Source of the DNA: Pseudomonas donghuensis
Lineage (GTDB): Bacteria > Pseudomonadota > Gammaproteobacteria > Pseudomonadales > Pseudomonadaceae
Length of the DNA: 33,584 nucleotides
Direction of reading: 5' to 3'
Assembly: GCF_000259195.1 (NCBI RefSeq)
Contig: NZ_JH650777.1
Span: 1-33,584, forward strand
Shown here: in pieces, positions 16,978-25,029 of the stretch
Layout: every line of letters begins with the position of its first letter
How positions within the stretch are numbered: position 1 is the stretch's first letter
Notes under the pieces: model-generated
Seen by the model: only the letters and a program-made list of their open reading frames with translations
Databases searched by the model: none
What the model was told of the DNA's origin: nothing
Position numbers and translations under genes: made by a program

Positions 16978-17006
16978 ATTCTATCGTTATTGATAATCAT
17001 TAACAA
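16978..17006 (-). promoter_or_regulatory. promoter of the FecR-like gene
   Basis: On the minus strand TTGTTA (17001-17006) and TAGAAT (16978-16983) are 17 bases apart. The Fur box covers almost the whole spacer, so Fur-iron should block RNA polymerase here. Transcription would start near 16971 and leave a leader of about 63 bases. Confidence 0.6.
16986..17004. promoter_or_regulatory. Fur box
   Basis: GTTATTGATAATCATTAAC matches 16 of 19 positions of the classical Fur consensus GATAATGATAATCATTATC. It overlaps the promoter of the FecR-like gene and lies 95 bases before the Fsr-type exporter start, so it may repress one or both. Confidence 0.75.
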
Positions 17007-17098
17007 GAACGTCAAAAGTACGTTGGTCGAAAAGAATAGTGCGCTTGCTAACGAATTCTGGATAATTGGATCCCGCCCACCGGATGGAAGCTTTTGTC

Positions 17099-18313
17099 AT
17101 GGCTGTGAGCACTGCCTCGTCGTCACCCGCCAGTACCGCCACTGCCCAGAGCAGCCCGCTGGTGATGCGCATCATCGCCGCCTGTGCCCTGGCGCATTTG
17201 ATCAACGACCTGATCCAGTCGGTGCTGCCGTCGATCTACCCCCTGCTTAAGGCCAACTATGGCTTGAGCTTCGCCCAGGTCGGGATGATCACCCTGACCT
17301 TCCAGATCACCGCCTCGTTGCTGCAGCCCTGGGTGGGTTTCTATACCGATCGCAAGCCGATGCCGAACCTGCTGCCGCTGGGCACCCTGTGCACCCTGGT
17401 GGGTATCGTCATGCTCGCGTATGTCGCCAGCTTCCCGATGATCCTCCTGGCGGCGGCGCTGGTGGGCATTGGTTCGTCGACCTTCCACCCGGAAACCTCG
17501 CGTATTGCCCGGCTGGCCTCGGGTGGGCGTTTTGGCCTGGCGCAGTCAAGCTTTCAGGTTGGTGGCAATGCAGGCTCCGCCTTCGGCCCGTTGCTGGCGG
17601 CGGCGATCATCATCCCCTTCGGTCAGGGCAATGTGGTGTGGTTCGGCCTGTTCGCTGTCTGCGCCGTGCTGGTCACCTATGGCCTGAGCCGCTGGTACAG
17701 GGCACACCTGAACCTGTTCAAGGCCAAGCAAGGCCAGCGCGCGACCCATGGCCTTTCCCGCCAGCGGGTGATCGGCGCCCTGGTGGTGCTGGGGTTGCTG
17801 GTGTTCTCCAAGTACTTTTACATGTCCAGCTTCACCAGCTACTTCACGTTCTACCTGATCGAGAAGTTCGACCTCTCGGTGGCCAGCTCGCAGCTACACC
17901 TGTTCCTGTTTCTCGGCGCAGTAGCGGCCGGAACCTTTTTTGGCGGGCCGATCGGTGACCGCATCGGGCGCAAGGCGGTGATCTGGTTCTCGATCCTGGG
18001 TGTCGCGCCATTCACCCTGTTGCTGCCTTACGTCGACCTGTTCTGGACCAGCGTGCTCAGCGTGATCATCGGCTTTATCCTCGCCTCGGCGTTTTCGGCC
18101 ATCGTTGTATATGCCCAGGAACTGGTGCCGGGTAACGTGGGGATGATCGCCGGCATCTTCTTCGGCCTGATGTTCGGCTTTGGCGGCATCGGCGCAGCGG
18201 CGCTGGGCTATCTGGCCGACCTCAAGGGCATCGAATACGTCTACAGCCTGTGCTCGTACCTGCCGCTGTTCGGCCTGCTGGCAATCCTCCTGCCGTCCAC
18301 CGGCAAGCGTTGA
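17099..18313 (+). CDS. fsr: MFS exporter of the Fsr (fosmidomycin resistance) family
   Basis: This 404-residue inner-membrane protein is a major facilitator drug/metabolite exporter close to E. coli Fsr, which confers fosmidomycin resistance. Matching stretches include HLINDLIQSVLPSIYPLL near residue 40, VGMITLTFQ, GSSTFHPETSRIARLASGGR, FSKYFYM, GDRIGRKAVIW and GFILASAFSAI. About 12 hydrophobic segments are present. The frame also opens at TTG 17066 and ATG 17084. I chose ATG 17099 because GGAAG at 17086-17090 is well placed and the family begins MAVS. It stands alone, divergent from the Fur-controlled FecR-like gene. The natural substrate is unknown; by family it is a proton-driven antiporter. 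Confidence 0.94.
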   Translation: MAVSTASSSPASTATAQSSPLVMRIIAACALAHLINDLIQSVLPSIYPLLKANYGLSFAQVGMITLTFQITASLLQPWVGFYTDRKPMPNLLPLGTLCTLVGIVMLAYVASFPMILLAAALVGIGSSTFHPETSRIARLASGGRFGLAQSSFQVGGNAGSAFGPLLAAAIIIPFGQGNVVWFGLFAVCAVLVTYGLSRWYRAHLNLFKAKQGQRATHGLSRQRVIGALVVLGLLVFSKYFYMSSFTSYFTFYLIEKFDLSVASSQLHLFLFLGAVAAGTFFGGPIGDRIGRKAVIWFSILGVAPFTLLLPYVDLFWTSVLSVIIGFILASAFSAIVVYAQELVPGNVGMIAGIFFGLMFGFGGIGAAALGYLADLKGIEYVYSLCSYLPLFGLLAILLPSTGKR

Positions 18314-18319
18314 AGCTGC

Positions 18320-18877
18320 CTAGCGATGCCGGTGGGCGCAGCTCATCGGCTGCCCGGCCAGTTCGCCGATCAGTGCCGCCAGGCGTTCGGTTTCGGCGCG
18401 GTTGAGGCGGTCGCTGCGCAGGACCTGCTCGCCAACGCCGAAGCTGAAGTCCCAATCCAGATCCATCAGGTAGTACGTCGTTTTGTCGGCGGGGCTGCAC
18501 CAGGTGGTGTGCGGCGCCTCGATAGCGTCGCCCATGAACTGCATGAAGGTCTCTTCGGCCACCTTTGCCTGCAGGTATTGCCCTGGCAGGCTGAAGTTCT
18601 CGCCCGCGCAGACAAACGGCTGGCCGGGCTCGAACTCGAACAGGCGCACGACCTGCGCGGGGTCCGCTTCGACCCTGAGCCTTCGGAACAACTCGGCACT
18701 CGGTCGGTACAACGGGCTGCACCAGAGGCTGTCGTCACTGTCGCCGGTTTCATCCAGGGCATCGGCCGCAGCGGGCTCGAGCCAGCCCAGGGTCAGCAGC
18801 TGTTGCTCCAGGCTTTTCCAATCGGGCGCGGGCAGGTGGCGATAGCGGGGGAAAATGAACTGATGATGTTCGGACAT
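18320..18877 (-). CDS. hypothetical protein
   Basis: I do not recognise this 185-residue protein. It has no signal peptide or membrane segment, so it is probably cytoplasmic. It is rich in aromatic residues and acidic residues. Recognisable phrases are FPRYRHLPAPDWKSLEQQL near the start and TTYYLMDLDWDFSFG in the last third, with two lone cysteines in WCSP repeats (near residues 52 and 125). The open frame extends to an ATG at 18895. I prefer ATG 18877, which has GAGGATC upstream. It converges with the Fsr gene, with six bases between stops. Coding quality resembles its neighbours, so I take it as real. Confidence 0.7.
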   Translation of the reverse strand: MSEHHQFIFPRYRHLPAPDWKSLEQQLLTLGWLEPAAADALDETGDSDDSLWCSPLYRPSAELFRRLRVEADPAQVVRLFEFEPGQPFVCAGENFSLPGQYLQAKVAEETFMQFMGDAIEAPHTTWCSPADKTTYYLMDLDWDFSFGVGEQVLRSDRLNRAETERLAALIGELAGQPMSCAHRHR

Positions 18878-19249
18878 GCGCTGATCCTCTTCCATGATGG
18901 CGCGAGAGTAGCACAGCGAGATTGACGTCTGGCCCGGGCTTCCCCTAGAGTGCCGGCCTGCCTTTTTCCTGTAGTCGACCCATGAACCGCTTTTCCCGTC
19001 CTTGCGCCATCCAGCCGGCTGTTATCCAGGCCGTCGTGTGCGACTGGCCGTGTGACACGGTGCTCAAGCGTCGGCGCAGCGTGTTGTTCGCGTTTACCTT
19101 CTCGCCGCACCTTCACACCTCCTGACCCTGCGGCTGTGTGCCCGGCGTTCTGCCGTGGCTGAGCTCGCCGCTAACCGAATCCTTTTACGGTCATGTATGC
19201 GCCTGCGCAGGTGCGATGTCGTGCCTGCGCCGGTGAGTCTGGAGTTGTG
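18878..19249. other. gene-poor gap before the YcaD-type MFS gene
   Basis: This 372-base stretch has no confident gene. It contains a possible 47-codon reading frame at 18982-19125 and a perfect CCGTGT-G-ACACGG inverted repeat at 19048-19060. A possible leader hairpin is GCGCAGG (19205-19211) with CCTGCGC (19224-19230), just before the ribosome site GGAG at 19241-19244. I see no convincing -35/-10 pair. The long leader suggests post-transcriptional control of the MFS gene. Confidence 0.5.
18982..19125 (+). CDS. possible small ORF or leader peptide
   Basis: An ATG-initiated frame encodes 47 residues (starts MNRFSRPCAI, ends SPHLHTS) with four cysteines near the first half, an LKRRRS basic patch, then a hydrophobic FAFTF stretch. 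It has no good ribosome site. It ends 124 bases before the MFS gene at 19250. It could be a leader peptide or chance; I do not recognise a family. Confidence 0.25.
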   Translation: MNRFSRPCAIQPAVIQAVVCDWPCDTVLKRRRSVLFAFTFSPHLHTS

Positions 19250-20419
19250 ATGAATATGCGTTTGTTGCTGGGCTTGTTGTTTGCGGTGTCGGTGGTCGGT
19301 TTCAGCCTCGGGGCGAGCTTGCCGCTGGTGTCCCTGCGTTTGCTCGACGTCGGCGCCAGTACTTTGCAGATCGGTATCGTCTCGGCGATTCCGGCCGCGG
19401 GGATGATGCTGTCGGCGTTCATGGTCGATGCCTGTTGCCGGCACCTGACCCGGCGCACCATCTACCTGTTGTGCTTCGGCCTGTGCACCCTGAGCATCGG
19501 TTTGCTTGAGTGGGGCTTCTCTTCGATCTACTTGCTCGGGCTGTTGCGGCTGGGGCTGGGGATCGGCATGGGCATCGCGATCATCCTCGGCGAGTCGTGG
19601 GTCAACGAGCTGAGTCCGGAGCACAACCGCGGCAAGATCATGGCCCTGTACGCCACGGCGTTCACCGGTTTCCAGATGCTCGGCCCGGCAATGCTGGCGC
19701 TGCTCGGGGCACAGAGCACCTGGGTGACGACAGTGGTGACCGCCTGCTACGGCCTGGCACTGCTGTGTATCGTGCTGACGGTGCCCAATGATCATGTCGA
19801 GCATGGCGAGGAGGGCGGCAAGAGCTTTTCCCTGGCGGGCTTTTTCCGCGTGGCGCCGGCCTTGTGCATGGGCGTGCTGTTTTTCTCGTTCTTCGATGCA
19901 GTGATTCTTTCGCTGCTGCCGGTGTACGCCACCAACCATGCCTATGCGGTGGGGGTGGCGGCGTTGATGGTGACGGTGATCCTTACCGGCGACATGCTCT
20001 TCCAGCTGCCGATCGGCTGGCTGGCCGACCGCTGCGAGCGCACGACGGTACACCTGGTGTGCGGCGTGGTGGCGATGTTGATCGGCCTGGCGCTGCCGTG
20101 GCTGATCGGCATGCAATGGTTGCTATGGCCAGCACTGGTGCTGCTCGGTGCGGTGGCGGGCGGGGTCTATACCCTGGCGCTGGTGCTGATCGGCCAGCAG
20201 TTCAAGGGCCAGGACCTGGTCACCGCCAATGCCAGCGTCGGCTTGCTCTGGGGCGTCGGCAGCCTGCTCGGGCCGCTGATCAGCGGCGCGGCCATGGACG
20301 TTGCGCCCCATGGCCTGCCGATGGCCCTGACAGCCATGGCGGCGCTGTTCGTGGTGTTCGCCCGCAGTGCCCGGCGGCGGGCCTTCAGGGCCCAGCGCGC
20401 CGATCAGGGCACTCTGTAG
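19250..20419 (+). CDS. MFS transporter, YcaD-like
   Basis: This is a 389-residue, roughly 12-segment major facilitator protein resembling E. coli YcaD. Visible features are GxSLGASLPLVSLRL in helix 1, LGIGMGIAIILGESWVNE (helices 4-5) with RGKIMALY after it, and GWLADRCERTT in the second half. The track of hydrophobic segments is complete, with no frameshift. The frame opens earlier, at 19193, but the ATG at 19250 has GGAG at 19241-19244 and begins directly at helix 1. A second ATG at 19256 is also possible. It converges with ppk2, with 34 bases between. Substrate is unknown. A long unexplained leader precedes it. Confidence 0.88.
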   Translation: MNMRLLLGLLFAVSVVGFSLGASLPLVSLRLLDVGASTLQIGIVSAIPAAGMMLSAFMVDACCRHLTRRTIYLLCFGLCTLSIGLLEWGFSSIYLLGLLRLGLGIGMGIAIILGESWVNELSPEHNRGKIMALYATAFTGFQMLGPAMLALLGAQSTWVTTVVTACYGLALLCIVLTVPNDHVEHGEEGGKSFSLAGFFRVAPALCMGVLFFSFFDAVILSLLPVYATNHAYAVGVAALMVTVILTGDMLFQLPIGWLADRCERTTVHLVCGVVAMLIGLALPWLIGMQWLLWPALVLLGAVAGGVYTLALVLIGQQFKGQDLVTANASVGLLWGVGSLLGPLISGAAMDVAPHGLPMALTAMAALFVVFARSARRRAFRAQRADQGTL

Positions 20420-20453
20420 CACACTTGCAGCGGTGTCGCGCGCCAGGTGTCTT

Positions 20454-21263
20454 TCAGAAGCGCTCGGGAACCATGCGCGATGTGTAGCTGGTGCTTTTGT
20501 CGCGCCCGATCTTGCCGCGCTTGGGCAGTTCGATCTTCTGCTTGTGGGTGATGTCCTCGTAGGGCACCTGCTTGAGCAAGTGGCTGATGATATTCAGGCG
20601 CACCCGTCGTTTGTCCTCTGAAGGGGCCACGTACCAGGGGGCCCATGAGGTATCCGAGGCGGCGAACATCTCATTGCGCGCGCGGGTGTAGTCGTCCCAG
20701 CGGGTGAAGGACTTGAGGTCCATCGGGGTCAGTTTCCAGATCTTGCGACCGTCGGTGATGCGCTCTTTCAGGCGCCGTTCCTGCTCCTGGGGGCTGACTT
20801 CCAGCCAGTACTTGATGAGAACGATGCCGGACTCGACCAGCATCTTTTCGAACGATGGCACCACCGAAAGAAACTTGCGGGACTGCTCTTCGGTACAGAA
20901 CCCCATCACCCGCTCAACACCGGCGCGGTTGTACCAACTGCGGTCGAAGATCACCACTTCGCCGGCCGAGGGCATGTGCTGGATGTAGCGCTGGGCGTAC
21001 ATCTGGCTTTTTTCCCGTTCGGTCGGTGCTGGCAGCGCCACTACGCGAAACACCCTCGGGCTGACGCGTTCGGTGATGGCCTTGATCGTTCCGCCCTTGC
21101 CGGCACCGTCGCGACCTTCGAAGACGATGCAGACTTTCAGGCCCTTGGCTACCACCCACTGCTGCAACTTGACCAGCTCGACGTGCAGGGCCTTGAGTGC
21201 TTGCTCGTACTCTTTACGGGGGAGGCGTTCGCTGTTGCTTTGTTTTTCCTTCTTTTTAGCCAT
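20454..21263 (-). CDS. ppk2: polyphosphate kinase 2
   Basis: PPK2 enzymes transfer phosphate between polyphosphate and nucleoside diphosphates, in class I mainly making GTP or ATP from the diphosphate. The 269-residue protein is a single-domain PPK2. Walker A is FEGRDGAGKGG (about residues 48-58) and Walker B is VVIFDRSWYNRAG (about 103-115). The lid region YAQRYIQHMPSAGE lies between them. The frame extends upstream to 21356, but the ATG at 21263 opens MAKKKEKQ, the usual basic start. The upstream part overlaps the ychF terminator. A possible -10 TATACT lies on the minus strand at 21311-21316. Class I assignment is from length and single-domain form. It is transcribed separately from ychF. 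Confidence 0.93.
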   Translation of the reverse strand: MAKKKEKQSNSERLPRKEYEQALKALHVELVKLQQWVVAKGLKVCIVFEGRDGAGKGGTIKAITERVSPRVFRVVALPAPTEREKSQMYAQRYIQHMPSAGEVVIFDRSWYNRAGVERVMGFCTEEQSRKFLSVVPSFEKMLVESGIVLIKYWLEVSPQEQERRLKERITDGRKIWKLTPMDLKSFTRWDDYTRARNEMFAASDTSWAPWYVAPSEDKRRVRLNIISHLLKQVPYEDITHKQKIELPKRGKIGRDKSTSYTSRMVPERF

Positions 21264-21353
21264 GCGCCGATACCTGGTCTGTGGACGAAAGCCGTTTGAG
21301 TGCGGCTTTGAGTATAGACCTGGGTTTTGGCCAGCATTTGTGCGCAACGCAGG

Positions 21354-21391
21354 CAAAGAAAAACCCCTTGAAGCATAGCCTCAAGGGGTTT
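21354..21391 (-). terminator. intrinsic terminator after ychF
   Basis: On the minus strand AAACCCCTTGA and TCAAGGGGTTT pair perfectly around a nine-base loop and run into TTTTTCTTT. It begins 20 bases after the ychF stop and ends the rplY-pth-ychF transcript before ppk2. Confidence 0.9.
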
Positions 21392-21411
21392 CGGGCTCAT
21401 CAGGGAGCGGA

Positions 21412-22512
21412 TCAGACGTTGAAGCGGAAGTGCATCACATCACCGTCTTTGACGATGTAGTCCTTGCCTTCCAGGCGCCATTTACCGGCTTCCTTCGCGC
21501 CGCCTTCACCCTTGTACTGGATGAAGTCGTCGTAGCCGACCACTTCGGCACGGATGAAGCCTTTCTCGAAGTCGGTGTGGATCACGCCGGCCGCTTGTGG
21601 AGCGGTGGCGCCGACGCGTACGGTCCAGGCGCGTACTTCCTGCACACCGGCGGTGAAGTAGGTCTGCAGGTTGAGCAGCGAGTAACCGGCGCGGATCACG
21701 CGGTTCAGGCCTGGCTCTTCGAGGCCCAGGGCTTCGAGGAACATGTCCTTCTCTTCGCCGTCGTCGAGCTCGGCAATCTCGGCTTCGATCTTGTTGCACA
21801 CCGGCACCACGAGCGCGCCTTCTTCTTCGGCGATGGCCTTGACCACGTCCAGGTGCGGGTTGTTGTCGAAGCCGTCTTCGGCAACGTTGGCGATGTACAT
21901 CACAGGTTTGCTGGTCAGCAGGTGGAAGCCGCGGATCAGCGCCTTCTCGTCAGCGCCCATGGCCTTCATCAGGCTGCGCGCAGGCTTGCCTTCGGTGAAG
22001 TGCGGGATGAGTTTTTCGAGGATGGCTTTCTGCGCCAGGGCGTCCTTGTCACCGCCCTTGGCGTTGCGCGCAACCTTCTGCAGTTGCTTCTCGCAGCTGT
22101 CGAGGTCGGCGAAGATCAGTTCCAGGTCGATGATCTCGATGTCGCGCTTGGGGTCGACGCTGTTGGAGACGTGAATCACGTTCTCGTCTTCGAAGCAGCG
22201 CACCACGTGGGCGATAGCGTCGGTTTCGCGGATGTTGGCCAGGAACTTGTTGCCCAGGCCTTCACCTTTCGAGGCGCCAGCCACCAGGCCGGCGATGTCG
22301 ACGAATTCCATGGTGGTCGGCAGCACGCGGTTCGGCTTGACGATGGCCGCCAGGGCGTCCAGGCGCGCATCAGGCATCGGCACGATGCCACTGTTCGGCT
22401 CGATGGTGCAGAACGGGAAGTTCTCAGCGGCGATGCCGGATTTGGTCAGGGCGTTGAACAGGGTGGACTTGCCGACGTTGGGCAGGCCGACGATGCCGCA
22501 ATTGAAACCCAT
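21412..22512 (-). CDS. ychF: ribosome-binding ATPase YchF (Obg-like)
   Basis: YchF is an Obg-family P-loop protein that binds the 70S ribosome and prefers ATP; in E. coli it is linked to oxidative stress. The 366-residue protein has P loop GLPNVGKST at 9-17 and [17 protein letters not shown] as switch II. The altered guanine motif is NKIE where a GTPase would have NKxD, which explains ATP preference. A C-terminal TGS domain covers about 280-364. AGAGGG lies seven bases before the ATG. It follows pth by 21 bases, the conserved pth-ychF pair, and ends in a strong terminator. Confidence 0.97.
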   Translation of the reverse strand: MGFNCGIVGLPNVGKSTLFNALTKSGIAAENFPFCTIEPNSGIVPMPDARLDALAAIVKPNRVLPTTMEFVDIAGLVAGASKGEGLGNKFLANIRETDAIAHVVRCFEDENVIHVSNSVDPKRDIEIIDLELIFADLDSCEKQLQKVARNAKGGDKDALAQKAILEKLIPHFTEGKPARSLMKAMGADEKALIRGFHLLTSKPVMYIANVAEDGFDNNPHLDVVKAIAEEEGALVVPVCNKIEAEIAELDDGEEKDMFLEALGLEEPGLNRVIRAGYSLLNLQTYFTAGVQEVRAWTVRVGATAPQAAGVIHTDFEKGFIRAEVVGYDDFIQYKGEGGAKEAGKWRLEGKDYIVKDGDVMHFRFNV

Positions 22513-22533
22513 GGTGAATCCCTCTTCGTGGAG

Positions 22534-23118
22534 TCAGGCCTTTTGGCTGTGCAGCTCTCTCATCGCACGCGTCCAGTCGCCGGCGAGGATGTCCGGCAGC
22601 ACGCCGAGGGCAAAATCGATACTGGCGTCCAGTTTCTCCTGCTCGGCGCGTGGCGCCTTGCCGAGGACGAAACTGGAGACCTTGCTGCTGTCACCCGGGT
22701 GGCCGATGCCAAGCCGCAGACGGTGAAAGTCATTCTGGTTGCCGAGCTGGGCGATGATGTCGCGCAGCCCGTTGTGCCCGCCGTGGCCGCCGCCCTTCTT
22801 GAGCTTGGCGACGCCGGGAGGCAGGTCGAGTTCGTCGTGGGCCACCAGGATGGCATCTGGCGGGATGCGGAAAAAATTCGCCAGTGCAGCAACGGCCTGG
22901 CCGCTGCGGTTCATGTAGGTGGTCGGAATCAGAAGACGAACGTCGTTGCCCTGATGGCTGAATTTTGCCGTCAGGCCGAAATACTTGCGATCAGCAGTCA
23001 GGTTGACGCGCTGGGCGCTGGCAATGCGTTCTACGAAAAGAGCCCCTGCGTTATGCCGGGTCTGTTCGTATTCGGGGCCGGGGTTTCCCAGGCCGACGAT
23101 CAGTTGGATGGCGGTCAC
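22534..23118 (-). CDS. pth: peptidyl-tRNA hydrolase
   Basis: Pth cleaves peptidyl-tRNA released from stalled ribosomes and recycles tRNA; it is essential in most bacteria. The 194-residue protein begins [17 protein letters not shown] and has catalytic His22 in TRHNAG. The family NRSG substrate motif ([10 protein letters not shown]) follows, then the HDELDLPPG segment with the catalytic-site aspartate. The start is GTG at 23118; GAAGAG lies upstream. It sits between rplY and ychF, and a perfect hairpin at 23144-23170 lies in the 77-base gap before it, so it may be set at a lower level than rplY. Confidence 0.97.
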   Translation of the reverse strand: MTAIQLIVGLGNPGPEYEQTRHNAGALFVERIASAQRVNLTADRKYFGLTAKFSHQGNDVRLLIPTTYMNRSGQAVAALANFFRIPPDAILVAHDELDLPPGVAKLKKGGGHGGHNGLRDIIAQLGNQNDFHRLRLGIGHPGDSSKVSSFVLGKAPRAEQEKLDASIDFALGVLPDILAGDWTRAMRELHSQKA

Positions 23119-23143
23119 GTCAGGGGCTCTTCCTTGGAGTTGT

Positions 23144-23170
23144 GGGTTACAGCGCTGGGCGCTGTAACCC
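23144..23170. promoter_or_regulatory. perfect 12-bp hairpin between rplY and pth
   Basis: GGGTTACAGCGC (23144-23155) and GCGCTGTAACCC (23159-23170) are perfect inverted repeats around TGG. No T run follows in the direction of transcription, so it is unlikely to be a simple terminator. It could be an mRNA processing or stabilising structure or a protein operator. It lies 26 bases before the pth start. Confidence 0.6.
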
Positions 23171-23195
23171 GGTCAACGCCGGCGTGCTGAGTAGA

Positions 23196-23792
23196 TTACT
23201 CGGCAGCGCCTTCTGCAGCTTCAGGCGCAACACGCGGAGCGTGAACGTTGGCGATAGCCAGGTCGTTACCGTGAGCCAGAGCGACGAACTCAACGCCTTT
23301 CGGAGCTTTGAGGTCCGACAGGTGGATGATCGCGCCGACTTCGGCGTTGGCCAGGTCGACTTCGATGAACTCAGGCAGGTCTTTGGCTTCGCAGGAAACT
23401 TCGATCTCGTTGGCGGTGTGGGAGATCTCGCCGCCTTTCTTGACCGGAGCTTCTTCGTTGATGAAGTGCACAGGTACTTTGGCGGTCAGTTTCTGGCCAG
23501 CAACAACGCGGACGAAGTCAGCGTGCATGATGAACTGCTTGGCAGGGTGACGCTGCATGGCTTTAACAACGACGTTTTGTTTCTTGCCGTCGATGTTCAG
23601 TTCGATAACGTGGCTGAAGGCAGCTTCGTTGTCGAACAGCTTGGTGATTTCCTTGGTCAGGATGGTCACGGATTCAGCAGCTTGGCCACCACCGTAGACA
23701 ACGGCAGGGATGTTGGCGGAATGACGCAGGCGGCGGCTCGCACCTTTCCCCAGGTCAGTACGCGCTTGGGCGTTCAGAATGAAATCAGTCAT
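23196..23792 (-). CDS. rplY: 50S ribosomal protein L25 (general stress protein Ctc)
   Basis: L25 binds 5S rRNA. This is the long Ctc/TL5 form of 198 residues: an N-terminal L25 domain of about 95 residues ([19 protein letters not shown] start), then a beta-rich C-terminal domain (about 100-185) and an Ala/Glu-rich tail. E. coli L25 is only the first domain. The open frame extends to 23876, but the ATG at 23792 is preceded by GGAG at the right distance and starts with the conserved MTDFILNA. It lies downstream of the prs terminator, so it needs readthrough or a promoter within 23793-23854; I could not find a convincing one. Confidence 0.97.
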   Translation of the reverse strand: MTDFILNAQARTDLGKGASRRLRHSANIPAVVYGGGQAAESVTILTKEITKLFDNEAAFSHVIELNIDGKKQNVVVKAMQRHPAKQFIMHADFVRVVAGQKLTAKVPVHFINEEAPVKKGGEISHTANEIEVSCEAKDLPEFIEVDLANAEVGAIIHLSDLKAPKGVEFVALAHGNDLAIANVHAPRVAPEAAEGAAE

Positions 23793-23854
23793 GTTGTATC
23801 TCCAAAATAGCCATTCCCGAGTGGCGTTTGCGACCAGCGCCAAAGCGGGATGGG

Positions 23855-23894
23855 CAAAAAAGCCCCGCCCCAACAACCAGTGTTGGGGCGGGGC
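23855..23894 (-). terminator. intrinsic terminator after prs
   Basis: On the minus strand GCCCCGCCCCAACA and TGTTGGGGCGGGGC form a perfect 14-base stem around a five-base loop, followed by TTTTTT. It starts 37 bases after the prs stop and should strongly separate prs from rplY. Confidence 0.93.
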
Positions 23895-23930
23895 GCTTTA
23901 CGTCAACGTGAGTTCGCGAGGGTAAAACCC

Positions 23931-24872
23931 TCAGCGGAACATCGCGCTGATCGATTCTTCATTGCTGATGCGGCGAACCGCCTCGGCAACAACCGGTGCG
24001 ATATCCAGTTGACGGATACGGTCACAGGCTTGTGCTGCAGCGGACAGCGGGATGGTGTTGGTCACCACCAGTGCGTCCAGCACGGAGTTCTCGATATTCT
24101 CGATCGCCCGACCCGACAGGACAGGGTGCGTGCAGTAGGCGTAAACCTTGGCAGCGCCGTGTTCTTTCAGGGCCTTGGCCGCGTGGCACAGGGTGCCGGC
24201 GGTGTCGACCATGTCGTCGACGAGAATACAGGTACGTCCTTCGACGTCGCCGATGATATGCATCACTTCGGAGTGATTAGCCTTTTCACGGCGTTTGTCG
24301 ATGATGCCCAGATCAACGCCCAGGGACTTGGCAACAGCACGTGCACGCACGACGCCGCCGATGTCCGGGGACACGATCATGAGGTTCTCGAAACGCTGGT
24401 CTTCGATGTCATCCACCAGAACGGGGGAGCCGTAGATGTTATCTACCGGAATATCGAAGAAACCCTGAATCTGGTCAGCGTGCAGGTCGACGGTGAGAAC
24501 ACGGTCGATACCTACGACGGTGAGCATGTCAGCGACGACTTTGGCGCTGATAGCTACACGCGCCGAACGCGGACGGCGATCCTGGCGGGCATATCCGAAG
24601 TAAGGAATCACGGCAGTGATTCGGGAAGCTGAGGAGCGGCGGAAGGCATCGGCCATCACTACCAGTTCCATCAGGTTATCGTTGGTTGGCGCGCAAGTCG
24701 GCTGAATGATGAAAACGTCCTTACCGCGAACATTTTCATTAATCTCAGTGCTGATTTCGCCGTCGGAAAATTTTCCGACAGAAACATCACCCAGTGGGAT
24801 ATGCAGCTGACGTACGACACGCCGAGCCAGATCGGGGTTGGCGTTCCCCGTAAAGACCATCATCTTGGACAC
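23931..24872 (-). CDS. prs: ribose-phosphate pyrophosphokinase (PRPP synthetase)
   Basis: Prs makes PRPP from ribose 5-phosphate and ATP for purine, pyrimidine, histidine, tryptophan and NAD synthesis. The 313-residue protein is class I. The flexible loop [18 protein letters not shown] is near residues 96-113, [12 protein letters not shown] follows, and the PRPP-binding loop [11 protein letters not shown] is near 217-227. The start is GTG at 24872, giving the family opening [10 protein letters not shown]; the open frame to 24947 runs into the tRNA-Gln region and is not the true start. It follows tRNA-Gln by 48 bases and is followed by a strong terminator. Confidence 0.98.
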   Translation of the reverse strand: MSKMMVFTGNANPDLARRVVRQLHIPLGDVSVGKFSDGEISTEINENVRGKDVFIIQPTCAPTNDNLMELVVMADAFRRSSASRITAVIPYFGYARQDRRPRSARVAISAKVVADMLTVVGIDRVLTVDLHADQIQGFFDIPVDNIYGSPVLVDDIEDQRFENLMIVSPDIGGVVRARAVAKSLGVDLGIIDKRREKANHSEVMHIIGDVEGRTCILVDDMVDTAGTLCHAAKALKEHGAAKVYAYCTHPVLSGRAIENIENSVLDALVVTNTIPLSAAAQACDRIRQLDIAPVVAEAVRRISNEESISAMFR

Positions 24873-24920
24873 GCGCAGTACCTGAAGGCTGAGGGTATAC
24901 CTGGATGAGTATAAGGAAAA

Positions 24921-24995
24921 TGGCAGGGGCGGCTGGATTCGAACCAACGCATGGCAGGATCAAAACCTGCTGCCTTACCGCTTGGCGACGCCCCT
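24921..24995 (-). tRNA. tRNA-Gln (TTG)
   Basis: The minus strand gives a 75-base cloverleaf. The acceptor stem is AGGGGCG/CGCCCCT with encoded CCA. The D arm is GCCAAGCGGTAAGGC, and the anticodon TTG (plus caa at 24961-24963) sits in loop TTTTGAT closed by GCAGG/CCTGC. The T arm is GGTTCGAATCC. It lies between ispE and prs on the same strand with gaps of 34 and 48 bases, so it is probably cut from the operon mRNA. A 5' A at position 1 is unusual but pairs with the 3' T. Confidence 0.96.
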
Positions 24996-25029
24996 GTATC
25001 TGTTGCTGCGAGCACCTGGTGCTCGATTC

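Noticed and set aside
21430..23190. 586-residue plus-strand frame opposite ychF and pth
   Set aside because: It is an antisense shadow that crosses two certain genes and the intergenic hairpin.
23793..23876. N-terminal extension of rplY to 23876
   Set aside because: It overlaps the prs terminator, and the conserved L25 start with a ribosome site is at 23792.
24873..24947. N-terminal extension of prs to an ATG at 24947
   Set aside because: It would run into the tRNA-Gln gene and add residues not found in the PRPP synthetase family; the GTG at 24872 gives the conserved start.
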